Positions 1 to 5,442 of a DNA stretch of 7,611 nt are shown here, piece by piece. Source of the DNA: Deltaproteobacteria bacterium (lineage in GTDB: Bacteria; Desulfobacterota; Desulfobacteria; Desulfobacterales; C00003060). The DNA is taken from assembly GCA_003647435.1 (NCBI GenBank), contig QMMV01000088.1, positions 1 through 7,611 of the forward strand. Reading direction: 5' to 3'. A model generated the notes under the pieces. That model worked only from the letters and a program-made list of their open reading frames with translations. It made no database searches and was not told the origin of the DNA. Position numbers and translations under genes: made by a program. Position 1 is the stretch's first letter; each line of letters begins with the position of its first letter.

Positions 1-1
1 C

Positions 2-517
2 TTTTCAAAGACTTCAGCCGAAGACGACACCTATTTTGAGAAACTGGCAAAAGACCTGGAGATTGACAAGAAGCTTCTTGCCTTTGTGGCGTACAGCAGC
101 ATAAAGCCATCTCTTTCTCTTTCGGCTGAGCAGTTGGCCTCTTATCTGGACAACGATGCGCAATGGGGAAAGGGATACTGCCCTGTTTGCGGCAGCCCCC
201 CGGCTCTTTCTATCCTTAGGGATGAAGGTCAGCGATCTTTGCTTTGCAGCTTTTGCGGCCACGAGTGGCCAATTCAAAGGATATACTGTCCCTTTTGCGA
301 GAACATGGATCAGAAATCGCTTCACTATTTCTATAGCGAAGAAGAAGATAACTACCGTGTCAATGTGTGTGATAAGTGCAAGAAATATATCAAGACCGTG
401 GATACGAGGGAGATGAAATACCCCGTATACCTTTTTCTGGAACAAATTTCCACCCTGCACCTTGACATGCTGGCCAAGGATCAGGGTCTGGAAAGCGGAA
501 TTTCCTTATGGCTCTGA
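2..517 (+). CDS. fdhE: FdhE-type formate dehydrogenase accessory protein, C-terminal part (5' truncated)
   Basis: The frame is open from the left window edge, so the N-terminus lies outside; 171 residues are visible. They carry four CxxC pairs in the order YCPVCG, CSFCG, YCPFC and VCDKC, the zinc/iron-binding rubredoxin-like knuckles typical of FdhE, followed by a C-terminal helix region (TLHLDMLAKDQGL). FdhE proteins are cytoplasmic and help to mature formate dehydrogenases; in E. coli FdhE binds the enzyme and its CxxC motifs bind iron. The GTG at 86 is probably only an internal Val, because coding-quality sequence (FSKTSAEDDTYFEKLAKDLE) continues upstream. The stop overlaps the moaA start by 10 bases (508-517), which suggests translational coupling and a shared role in molybdenum/tungsten formate dehydrogenase biogenesis. 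The family call is from motif pattern and neighbour, not from a search. Confidence 0.88.
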   Translation, partial: FSKTSAEDDTYFEKLAKDLEIDKKLLAFVAYSSIKPSLSLSAEQLASYLDNDAQWGKGYCPVCGSPPALSILRDEGQRSLLCSFCGHEWPIQRIYCPFCENMDQKSLHYFYSEEEDNYRVNVCDKCKKYIKTVDTREMKYPVYLFLEQISTLHLDMLAKDQGLESGISLWL

Positions 518-1503
518 ACGTAGACCATTACAACCGCAAGATTACCTATCTTCGGGTATCCGTCACAGACCGATGCAATCTCCGTTGCATCTATTGCATG
601 CCGGTAAAGGACCTCAAGCTCCTGAACCATGACGACATCCTCCGGTATGAAGAGATTATGCGGATCATCCAGGCGGCTGTCGAGGCAGGCATTAGCAAGG
701 TGCGCCTGACCGGGGGGGAACCGCTTGTACGCAGGAACTTCACCCGTCTTGCCTCTTCTATATGTGCTGTTCCAGGAATAAAAGATGTAAGTATTACCAC
801 AAACGGCGTATTGCTTGCCGAAAAGGCCAGAAAGATATATGCCGCCGGGATTCGTCGTATCAATGTCAGCCTGGATACTCTCGATCGCAAGAAATATGCG
901 GCAATCACCCGGCGCGACCACTTTGATGATGTCTGGCAAGGCCTTCAGATAGCCGAAGAGGTGGGGTTTTCCCCGATCAAGCTGAACGTCGTGGCCATGA
1001 GAGGCATAAATGACGACGAGATCCTTCAGTTTGCCGAGCTCTCTGTACGAAAGCCATATCATGTACGCTTTATCGAATATATGCCAATCGGCCATGATAA
1101 CCAGTGGAACCCGGGAAAATATATCTCCTCAGATGAAATCAAGTCGAGGCTTCAATCCCTTGGCCCCCTTCGCAAGGTTCCGGTCCTGCATTCAGCTAAT
1201 GATGGTCCTGCCAGGCGGTATCGCTTTGATTCGGCCAAGGGCGAGATTGGTTTCATAAGCGCCCTCAGTAACCATTTTTGCCCTACCTGTAACCGGCTCA
1301 GGCTCACTGCAGACGGCAGGCTTCGCCCATGCCTTTTTGCGGACGACGAGATAGATATCAAAACCCCACTTCGGGCAGGCTGCAGCCACGAAGAGCTGAA
1401 AAGGCTCTTCTGGGAGGCTGTTGAGAGGAAACCGAAACAACATCACGCCAGATTTGCGGAAAAGGGCGGGTGCCAGCGCTCCATGTCAGCCATAGGGGGG
1501 TAA
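508..1503 (+). CDS. moaA: GTP 3',8-cyclase MoaA (molybdenum cofactor biosynthesis, radical SAM)
   Basis: MoaA converts GTP to (8S)-3',8-cyclo-7,8-dihydroguanosine 5'-triphosphate, the first step of molybdopterin synthesis, which MoaC completes to cPMP. At 331 residues it is full length for the family. The N-terminal radical-SAM cluster motif CX3CX2C is at C23, C27 and C30 (DRCNLRCIYCMP), followed by the SAM-binding TGGEP at 68-72. The C-terminal substrate-side cluster motif CX2CX13C is at C258, C261 and C275. The protein ends in the conserved Gly-Gly (AIGG) that MoaA needs for activity, so the gene looks intact and functional. The ATG at 508 overlaps the end of fdhE in the sequence ATGGCTCTGA; a weak GGAAAG stands about a dozen bases upstream, so re-initiation after fdhE is likely. 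Placement beside fdhE couples cofactor synthesis to formate dehydrogenase maturation. Confidence 0.97.
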   Translation: MALNVDHYNRKITYLRVSVTDRCNLRCIYCMPVKDLKLLNHDDILRYEEIMRIIQAAVEAGISKVRLTGGEPLVRRNFTRLASSICAVPGIKDVSITTNGVLLAEKARKIYAAGIRRINVSLDTLDRKKYAAITRRDHFDDVWQGLQIAEEVGFSPIKLNVVAMRGINDDEILQFAELSVRKPYHVRFIEYMPIGHDNQWNPGKYISSDEIKSRLQSLGPLRKVPVLHSANDGPARRYRFDSAKGEIGFISALSNHFCPTCNRLRLTADGRLRPCLFADDEIDIKTPLRAGCSHEELKRLFWEAVERKPKQHHARFAEKGGCQRSMSAIGG

Positions 1504-1542
1504 ACGAGTTTTGGAGGGGCTACTTGTGCTTAGACAGCAATA

Positions 1543-1570
1543 GCAGGGGCGATTCATGAATCGCTCCTGC
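1543..1570. repeat. REP-like 28-base palindrome between moaA and queD
   Basis: The two 14-base halves are reverse complements except at one position, which would form a G-U pair in RNA. The core is GGCGATTCATGAATCG, centred on TTCATGAA. No T-run follows on the plus strand and no A-run precedes it, so it is not a standard intrinsic terminator, although the RNA hairpin could protect or attenuate the transcript between moaA (ends 1503) and queD (starts 1621). Its form resembles dispersed palindromes of the type GTAGGGGCGAnnnATTCGCCCCTAC known from several bacterial genomes; that resemblance is from memory. Confidence 0.75.
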
Positions 1571-1620
1571 AGAAAATGTACCGCTGCAACGGCCGGATAT
1601 TTTAGGCTCTCTTTGCTGTT

Positions 1621-1989
1621 ATGTATGAATTAAGAGTAATCACCAACTTTTCTGCTGCCCACCAGCTCAAAGACTTCAAGGGCGCTTGTGAGAATCTCCA
1701 CGGCCACAACTGGAAGATCGAAGTCTGCATTACATCTGAGAGCCTGGATGAGGCAGGAGTAGTTATTGATTTCAGACTTCTGCGAAAGCATCTAAATGCA
1801 GTAATAGCAGGTTTGGACCACAAATTCCTCAACCAGCTTGATCCCTTCAGGGACAGGAACCCTTCCTCAGAAAATATAGCAAGATATGTGGCGAAGCAAC
1901 TGGCCATTTTGTTGGACGACCCGAAGATAAACCTAAGGAGTGTCAGCGCCTGGGAGTCTGAAACCGCCTGTGCGACATATTATCCATGA
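1621..1989 (+). CDS. queD: 6-carboxy-5,6,7,8-tetrahydropterin synthase QueD
   Basis: QueD turns 7,8-dihydroneopterin triphosphate into 6-carboxytetrahydropterin, the second step toward the preQ0 precursor of queuosine in tRNA wobble positions. The 122-residue length is normal. The zinc ligands are H14 (FSAAHQL) and H27/H29 in CENLHGHNW; the CxxxHGH spacing with catalytic C23 is that of QueD-type enzymes rather than PTPS-III, which has Glu there. The catalytic Asp/His pair is D66-H67 (LDHKFLN); E84 lies in PSSENI and the substrate-binding Glu is E112 in SAWESET. The ATG at 1621 is the only usable start, since an in-frame TAG lies at 1603-1605. No good Shine-Dalgarno sequence precedes it. The 117-base gap to moaA leaves open whether it is co-transcribed. 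A PTPS-family enzyme with another pterin role is the alternative. Confidence 0.93.
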   Translation: MYELRVITNFSAAHQLKDFKGACENLHGHNWKIEVCITSESLDEAGVVIDFRLLRKHLNAVIAGLDHKFLNQLDPFRDRNPSSENIARYVAKQLAILLDDPKINLRSVSAWESETACATYYP

Positions 1990-2023
1990 CCTGCCCGGCC
2001 ACAACCTGGGAAGAAATGATCGA

Positions 2024-2060
2024 GAAAAAAAGAGCCCGTGTCTGAACCAAGGCACGGGCC
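2024..2060 (-). terminator. Intrinsic terminator of the rhodanese gene
   Basis: Read on the minus strand, a 7-bp GC-rich stem GCCCGTG/CACGGGC (2053-2059 with 2034-2040) with a 12-base loop is followed by TC and seven T residues (2031-2025). It lies 25 bases past the rhodanese stop and is therefore its Rho-independent terminator. The plus strand lacks a T-run after the stem, so it should not stop queD transcription efficiently, though the queD transcript from the other side would carry the same hairpin. Confidence 0.88.
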
Positions 2061-2084
2061 ATGTTGGCGTGAGCTTTTGCTGAA

Positions 2085-2672
2085 CTATTTGGCAAGATCG
2101 GGTTTGTAAACCAATTTTTTATCTATATGATACGTCCAGGGAAGACCTTCGTTGCGCCATCCACCCAGCTTCCGCTGGCCGTAGAAAGCGCTTCCCTTAT
2201 ATTTCACCTTGCCCCCCTCGAAACCGCCGAGCAGACTGAAGACTTTATTCGGTGCAAAACCGGCTTTGACTGCCTCAATACACGCTATACAGCTTCTGTG
2301 CCCGCTACGACACATGAATATTAAGGTATCGGTTTTCGGGTTGAACCGGGCTAAAAGATCCTTGCCGAAATTTGGATTGGCAACCTTTCCATACTTCTTT
2401 TTTTCAAACTTGCCGGCCCAGAATTTCAAAGGAATATTGTAGGCACCTACGGGATGGCCAATTAGCTGATATTCCGGCCGCGTCCTGCAATCTACCAGAA
2501 ATGTATGTTTCGGGGCCTTTGTGAGCATCTCGTGGGCCTGTGAAGGTGTCAAGTCTCCACCGGGATGAGCCTGTTTTATCTTGTACTTGAATCCGGCAAA
2601 AAGCGGCGTACTGAAAAGAAAAACGGCAACCCACGCGAATACCAAGGCTTTCTTCATCTTCATCTGCTTCAT
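2085..2672 (-). CDS. Exported single-domain rhodanese-like protein
   Basis: This 195-residue protein has a rhodanese fold: the LVDCRTRPEY entry strand (59-68), the GAYNIPL segment (76-82), and the active-site loop C121-RSGHRS (121-127), followed by an LLGGFEGG motif. The cysteine nucleophile is present, so sulfur transfer or thiol/persulfide chemistry is possible. Residues 1-26 are a Sec signal peptide: Lys-rich start, hydrophobic core (ALVFAWVAVFLF), and a likely cut after LFA26, so the mature protein is probably periplasmic. The N-terminal extension of about 30 residues after the signal (KIKQAHPGGDLTPSQAHEML) and the Trp/Tyr-rich C-terminus (GGWRNEGLPWTYHIDKK) have no function I recognise. 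The start at 2672 is fixed by AAAAAAGGAGGT six bases upstream; Met4 and Met6 are less well placed. It is monocistronic at its 3' end (terminator 2024-2060). The true sulfur donor or acceptor is unknown. Confidence 0.9.
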   Translation of the reverse strand: MKQMKMKKALVFAWVAVFLFSTPLFAGFKYKIKQAHPGGDLTPSQAHEMLTKAPKHTFLVDCRTRPEYQLIGHPVGAYNIPLKFWAGKFEKKKYGKVANPNFGKDLLARFNPKTDTLIFMCRSGHRSCIACIEAVKAGFAPNKVFSLLGGFEGGKVKYKGSAFYGQRKLGGWRNEGLPWTYHIDKKLVYKPDLAK

Positions 2673-2781
2673 CTTCTTACCTCCTTTTTTCGCTTCGAGT
2701 GGTATTGATACTTAACGCGGGTACTAAAAAAAGAGACAAACTGCCCGTTTTTAAAGACCTTCAGTCTGGTTCACCTCCTTT
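2669..2781 (-). promoter_or_regulatory. Leader with a second strong Shine-Dalgarno and a possible 31-codon CTG-started leader ORF
   Basis: On the minus strand AAAGGAGGTGA (2781-2771) is a full anti-SD match, but no ATG, GTG or TTG follows at a usable distance. CTG at 2764-2762 lies nine bases after the GGAGG core. Reading from it gives 31 open codons (beginning LKVFKNGQF, ending KKEVRR) and a TGA at 2671-2669 that overlaps the rhodanese ATG as ATGA. That is the layout of a translationally coupled leader peptide, but CTG starts are rare and the composition (Lys/Arg/Phe/Ser rich, with a T7 run) is not clearly coding. What is seen: SD, open frame, ATGA overlap. What is inferred: any translation. 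Confidence 0.25.
2679..2690 (-). promoter_or_regulatory. Strong Shine-Dalgarno of the rhodanese gene
   Basis: AAAAAAGGAGGT on the minus strand ends six bases before ATG 2672. This is a near-full anti-SD match and it selects the first of three close Met codons (1, 4 and 6). Confidence 0.85.
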
Positions 2782-2807
2782 CCGCGGTCGGCGATTTAAC
2801 CATAGAT

Positions 2808-2840
2808 TTGACATTCGCAAAGGGACGCTTGATTTGTCAA
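2808..2840 (-). promoter_or_regulatory. Possible promoter or operator upstream of the rhodanese gene
   Basis: A consensus -35 hexamer TTGACA is present on the minus strand (2840-2835, in GTTCTTGACA). At 17-18 bases downstream only weak -10 candidates (CGAATG or GAATGT) exist. A second TTGACA in the opposite orientation (plus strand 2808-2813) makes a 6-bp inverted repeat around a 21-base spacer, which might be an operator. It would give a leader of about 130 bases that includes both Shine-Dalgarno sequences. Weak support because of the poor -10. Confidence 0.25.
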
Positions 2841-3067
2841 GAACTTTTTTGTTCAGTCCTCTTTTATAGTCGTTGGGTGCAAGCTGTTTCTTGATGAACC
2901 CGTGAAAAAGACGTATTCCCAGCAATTTATTCTTCCCGTCAAGGCGGGTACAGTTCTCAAGGCGTAAGCCGCAATCCAGTTTCTTCAGAGGCTTATGGAA
3001 TCCAGTCACTCACTTCGCTGAGGCAAGCTCTGCGCGGGAGGGGGGCTTTCGAATTTTTGCAGATTCA

Positions 3068-4855
3068 TCACTTCTTCGTTGCCTGTACCTTCAGTGCGAG
3101 TTCTCTCAGCTGGGCAGGTAAGACCCTGGAGGGGGCTCCGGTAAGGAGGCAGGTAGCTTTCTGTGTTTTGGGGAAGGCAATTACGTCGCGTATGGAGTCC
3201 TCACCGGCCAGCAGCATGACAATCCTGTCAAAACCGAGGGCAATTCCGCCGTGCGGGGGCGCCCCAAAATCAAGGGCCTGCAAGAGAAAGCCAAACTTTT
3301 CTTCGTAGGTTCCGCGGTCGATATTTAACGCTTCAAAGACCTTTTCCTGAACCTCTCGCCGGTGGTTACGGATGCTGCCGCCACCAATCTCTGTCCCGTT
3401 GAGGACAAGGTCATAGGCCCTGGATCGCACCGCAAGAGGGTTTTGTTCAAGCTTGGCGATATCTTCTTCAACGGGGGCTGTAAAGGGATGAGGCTTTGTC
3501 ACATATCGTTTTTCGTCCTCGTCATAGTCAACGAGAGGAAATTCGGTTATCCAGACAAAAGCATACTGATCGTGCTTAATCAGCCCCAGCTTATGGCCAA
3601 GATGATTTCGCAGATGCCCCATGGCCTCATTTGCAATATCAGGATGGTCGGCTATGAAAAAGACAAGATCACCGGGTTCCATGGAAAGCCGAAGAGCCAT
3701 CGCCTCTTTTTCCTTGTCACTAAAAAACTTCGCAATAGGCGATTGCCAGCCGTCAGCACGCACTTTGATCCAGGCCAGGCCCTTTGCCCTGTATATTGCC
3801 GCAAATTCTGTCAGCTCATCTATCTCTTTTCGTGAAAGATTGATCTGTCCTTTAGCATTTATGGCCTTCACGATCCCTCCGGATCGCACAACATCTGCAA
3901 AGGTCTTGAACTCAGAGCCGCCGACGATGTCGGAGACGTCTTTTAGCTCAAGGCCGAAGCGAACGTCGGGTTTATCGAGCCCAAATCTCCCTATTGCCTC
4001 CTCGTAGGTGAAACGCTGGAACGGGCGCTTGACCTCTATGCCGAGGACCTCCTTAAAGATGGCCGCCATCAAACCTTCGGTCAGCTCTATTACGTCATCT
4101 TCTGTAACAAAGGACATTTCCAGATCAATCTGGGTGAATTCCGGTTGCCGGTCTGACCGCAGATCTTCGTCTCGAAAGCAGCGCGCTATCTGATAGTATC
4201 TGTCAAAACCGGCTATCATCAACAACTGCTTGAACATCTGGGGGGATTGAGGCAGTGCGTAGAATTGCGCGGGGTTGACCCTGCTTGGGACGAGATAATC
4301 ACGGGCGCCTTCCGGGGTACTTTTCGTCAGAAAAGGTGTTTCGATGTCCAGGAATCCGAGGCTGTTTAGGTAAGAACGGGTTACCGCCGCCGCCCTGTGC
4401 CGTAGGGCAAGGTTTTTCTGGAGCACCGGCCGCCGCATATCGAGATAACGGTACCGAAGGCGTATCTCTTCCGATACCTGTGTGCGGTCTTCTATGACAA
4501 AGGGCGGGGTCTGCGATTGATTCAGAATCCTGAGTTCCGAGGCGATCACGTCGATATCTCCGGTTTTCAGCTTTGGATTGACCATACCCTCGGGTCTCTT
4601 GGTGACGGATCCTTCAACTGCCAGCACGAATTCGTTGCGGATGGCATGAGCCTTCTTGTGAACCGCTTTGTTGTATTCCGGATTAAAGACCACCTGAGTT
4701 ATTCCATGTCGATCCCGCAAGTCGATAAAGATCACACCCCCATGGTCTCGCCGTCGTTGTACCCAACCCATCAGTACTACTTTTTTACCCACGTCTGCCG
4801 CTCGCAACTCCGCACAGTGATGGGTCCGTTTCATCCTACCAAGAGAATCAAGCAA
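3068..4855 (-). CDS. aspS: Aspartyl-tRNA synthetase, predicted nondiscriminating (Asp/Asn)
   Basis: This class IIb synthetase charges tRNA with aspartate. Counting from the Met at 4834, domains are: OB-fold anticodon domain about 15-105 ([20 protein letters not shown]), motif 1 about 160-185 ([20 protein letters not shown]), motif 2 at 218-239 ([20 protein letters not shown]), a bacterial GAD insertion about 290-420, motif 3 with GIALGFDR (530-537), and the tail DVIAFPKTQ...TGAPS. H31 and G83 match the residues that give Pseudomonas aeruginosa AspRS its tRNA-Asn recognition, so a nondiscriminating enzyme working with GatCAB is predicted. Start choice: the longest frame begins at ATG 4969, but its first 38 codons are not AspRS-like and lie in a repeat. 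I prefer TTG 4855, which has AAGGGAG six bases upstream and gives 595 residues beginning [15 protein letters not shown] 4834 (588 residues) has no properly spaced SD. It lies downstream of hisS, 587 bases away. Confidence 0.97.
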   Translation of the reverse strand: MLDSLGRMKRTHHCAELRAADVGKKVVLMGWVQRRRDHGGVIFIDLRDRHGITQVVFNPEYNKAVHKKAHAIRNEFVLAVEGSVTKRPEGMVNPKLKTGDIDVIASELRILNQSQTPPFVIEDRTQVSEEIRLRYRYLDMRRPVLQKNLALRHRAAAVTRSYLNSLGFLDIETPFLTKSTPEGARDYLVPSRVNPAQFYALPQSPQMFKQLLMIAGFDRYYQIARCFRDEDLRSDRQPEFTQIDLEMSFVTEDDVIELTEGLMAAIFKEVLGIEVKRPFQRFTYEEAIGRFGLDKPDVRFGLELKDVSDIVGGSEFKTFADVVRSGGIVKAINAKGQINLSRKEIDELTEFAAIYRAKGLAWIKVRADGWQSPIAKFFSDKEKEAMALRLSMEPGDLVFFIADHPDIANEAMGHLRNHLGHKLGLIKHDQYAFVWITEFPLVDYDEDEKRYVTKPHPFTAPVEEDIAKLEQNPLAVRSRAYDLVLNGTEIGGGSIRNHRREVQEKVFEALNIDRGTYEEKFGFLLQALDFGAPPHGGIALGFDRIVMLLAGEDSIRDVIAFPKTQKATCLLTGAPSRVLPAQLRELALKVQATKK

Positions 4856-4935
4856 AATGGTCTCCCTTCTTTGTGATAGTTCAGCCCCAAAGGCACGAGG
4901 ACACCAGGATAAACTTACTTCACTTCGCTCGCAAT

Positions 4936-5291
4936 TGGAATACTGAAATACTGGAACAATGGGCACCAAAGGATTTTTCTACCACTTTAGCTCTTTTCAA
5001 AAACAGACATATGGAACGGATAGGACATCCGATTGGAGACCGTCTCAAACTCGAGCCTAACTGAGCGTAAAGAAAAAACAGCGCTTAGAGGTTCACATAA
5101 CATCCATTCGGTCACGATATCAGTTCTCGTCAAGGCCGAATATCCACCCTACTGTTTTTTTTCAACGCTCACTAATGCTCTCAGACAGTGAGCCAGTCTC
5201 CAATCGGATGGCCTATTCGCAATAATATTTTCACAAAGCTAAACTGATACAGATTTTTATTTTTTCCATCATTCCAATATTCCATATTCCA
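4936..5291. repeat. Imperfect palindrome of about 356 bases in the hisS-aspS gap (MITE-like or decayed inverted repeat)
   Basis: Several arm pairs are nested around one centre near 5116: 5018-5040 with 5196-5218 (21 of 23 bases complementary, GTCTCCAATCGGATG identical), 5062-5081 with 5152-5171 (17 of 20), and 4936-4962 with 5266-5291 (22 of 26 aligned, one gap; TGGAATA-type iterations in opposite orientation). TTTAGCT at 4986-4992 also pairs with the AGCTAAA at 5238-5244. GATATC at 5116-5121 sits at the middle. The common centre shows that this is one structure. It contains no transposase and no plausible gene. A non-autonomous mobile element, an old inverted duplication or a structured RNA region are all possible; it separates aspS from hisS, so aspS probably has its own promoter. 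Confidence 0.75.
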
Positions 5292-5330
5292 TCAGTATCG
5301 GATCGAGTGTGAAACAACGCAAATAAATAG

Positions 5331-5352
5331 CTATAACCGCAATGGGTTATAG
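5331..5352 (-). terminator. Hairpin downstream of hisS, weak terminator candidate
   Basis: CTATAACC (5331-5338) and GGTTATAG (5345-5352) form a perfect 8-bp stem with a 6-base loop. On the minus strand it lies about 90 bases after the hisS stop and is followed by CTATTTATTT, which is U-rich but interrupted. It could end hisS transcription weakly. The stem is AT-rich, so efficiency is doubtful. Confidence 0.3.
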
Positions 5353-5442
5353 AAATCTCGAGACATTATAATATGGTTCTCCTTCGGGCTATTGTGTCTG
5401 GGTGGCTGAACCGTTACCTCTCTTTTAATCTATGGTTTACGG

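Larger units (their letters stand above)
2673..3067. other. 395-base gap between aspS and the rhodanese gene
   Basis: This stretch holds the rhodanese leader and possible promoter described separately. From about 2845 to 3067 I see no gene I can support and no clear intrinsic terminator for aspS: the minus strand after the aspS stop has a C-run and a weak CTCA/TGAG hairpin but no T-run. An 82-codon minus-strand frame (2761-3009, GTG start) crosses most of it; it is Lys/Arg rich, matches nothing I know, and its last codons coincide with the upstream Shine-Dalgarno sequence, so I regard it as non-coding. Confidence 0.6.
4856..5442. other. 587-base hisS-aspS gap outside genes
   Basis: Besides the large palindrome (4936-5291) and the hairpin at 5331-5352, this region holds simple ATTCCA/TGGAAT iterations, a GGTTC/GAACC inverted pair (5375-5379 with 5408-5412) around CCTTCGGG, and a TATAAT that reads on both strands at 5365-5372 without a matching -35 box. 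No tRNA, T-box or credible small gene was found. A 63-codon plus-strand frame (4873-5064) is made of the repeat arm. Confidence 0.6.

Noticed and set aside
481..1095. 204-codon minus-strand frame opposite moaA
   Set aside because: Antisense shadow: moaA has all its catalytic motifs in the plus frame, while this frame has no recognisable domain.
2765..2782. Plus-strand similarity to the 16S rRNA 3' tail (CTGGnTCACCTCCTTTC)
   Set aside because: The match stops at this short tail, with nothing of the 16S sequence upstream; it is the complement of a strong Shine-Dalgarno sequence, not an rRNA fragment.
2761..3009. 82-codon minus-strand frame (GTG start) in the aspS-rhodanese gap
   Set aside because: Lys/Arg-rich and matching no family I know, no SD at the start, and its last codons are the strong SD sequence of the next leader; it reads as non-coding intergenic DNA.
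3362..3835. 157-codon plus-strand frame opposite aspS
   Set aside because: Lies entirely opposite the GAD and core regions of an intact aspS; no domain or SD.
4873..5064. 63-codon plus-strand frame in the hisS-aspS gap
   Set aside because: It consists of the left arm of the large palindrome plus TGGAATA-type iterations and runs against the neighbouring genes; no SD and no domain.
5365..5372. Perfect TATAAT on both strands
   Set aside because: No acceptable -35 box at 16-18 bases on either strand and about 500 bases from aspS; likely chance in AT-rich DNA.
4856..5442. T-box or other riboswitch before aspS
   Set aside because: No T-box bulge sequence (TGGNACCGCG-like) or specifier-loop layout could be found, and the region's symmetry is that of a palindrome.
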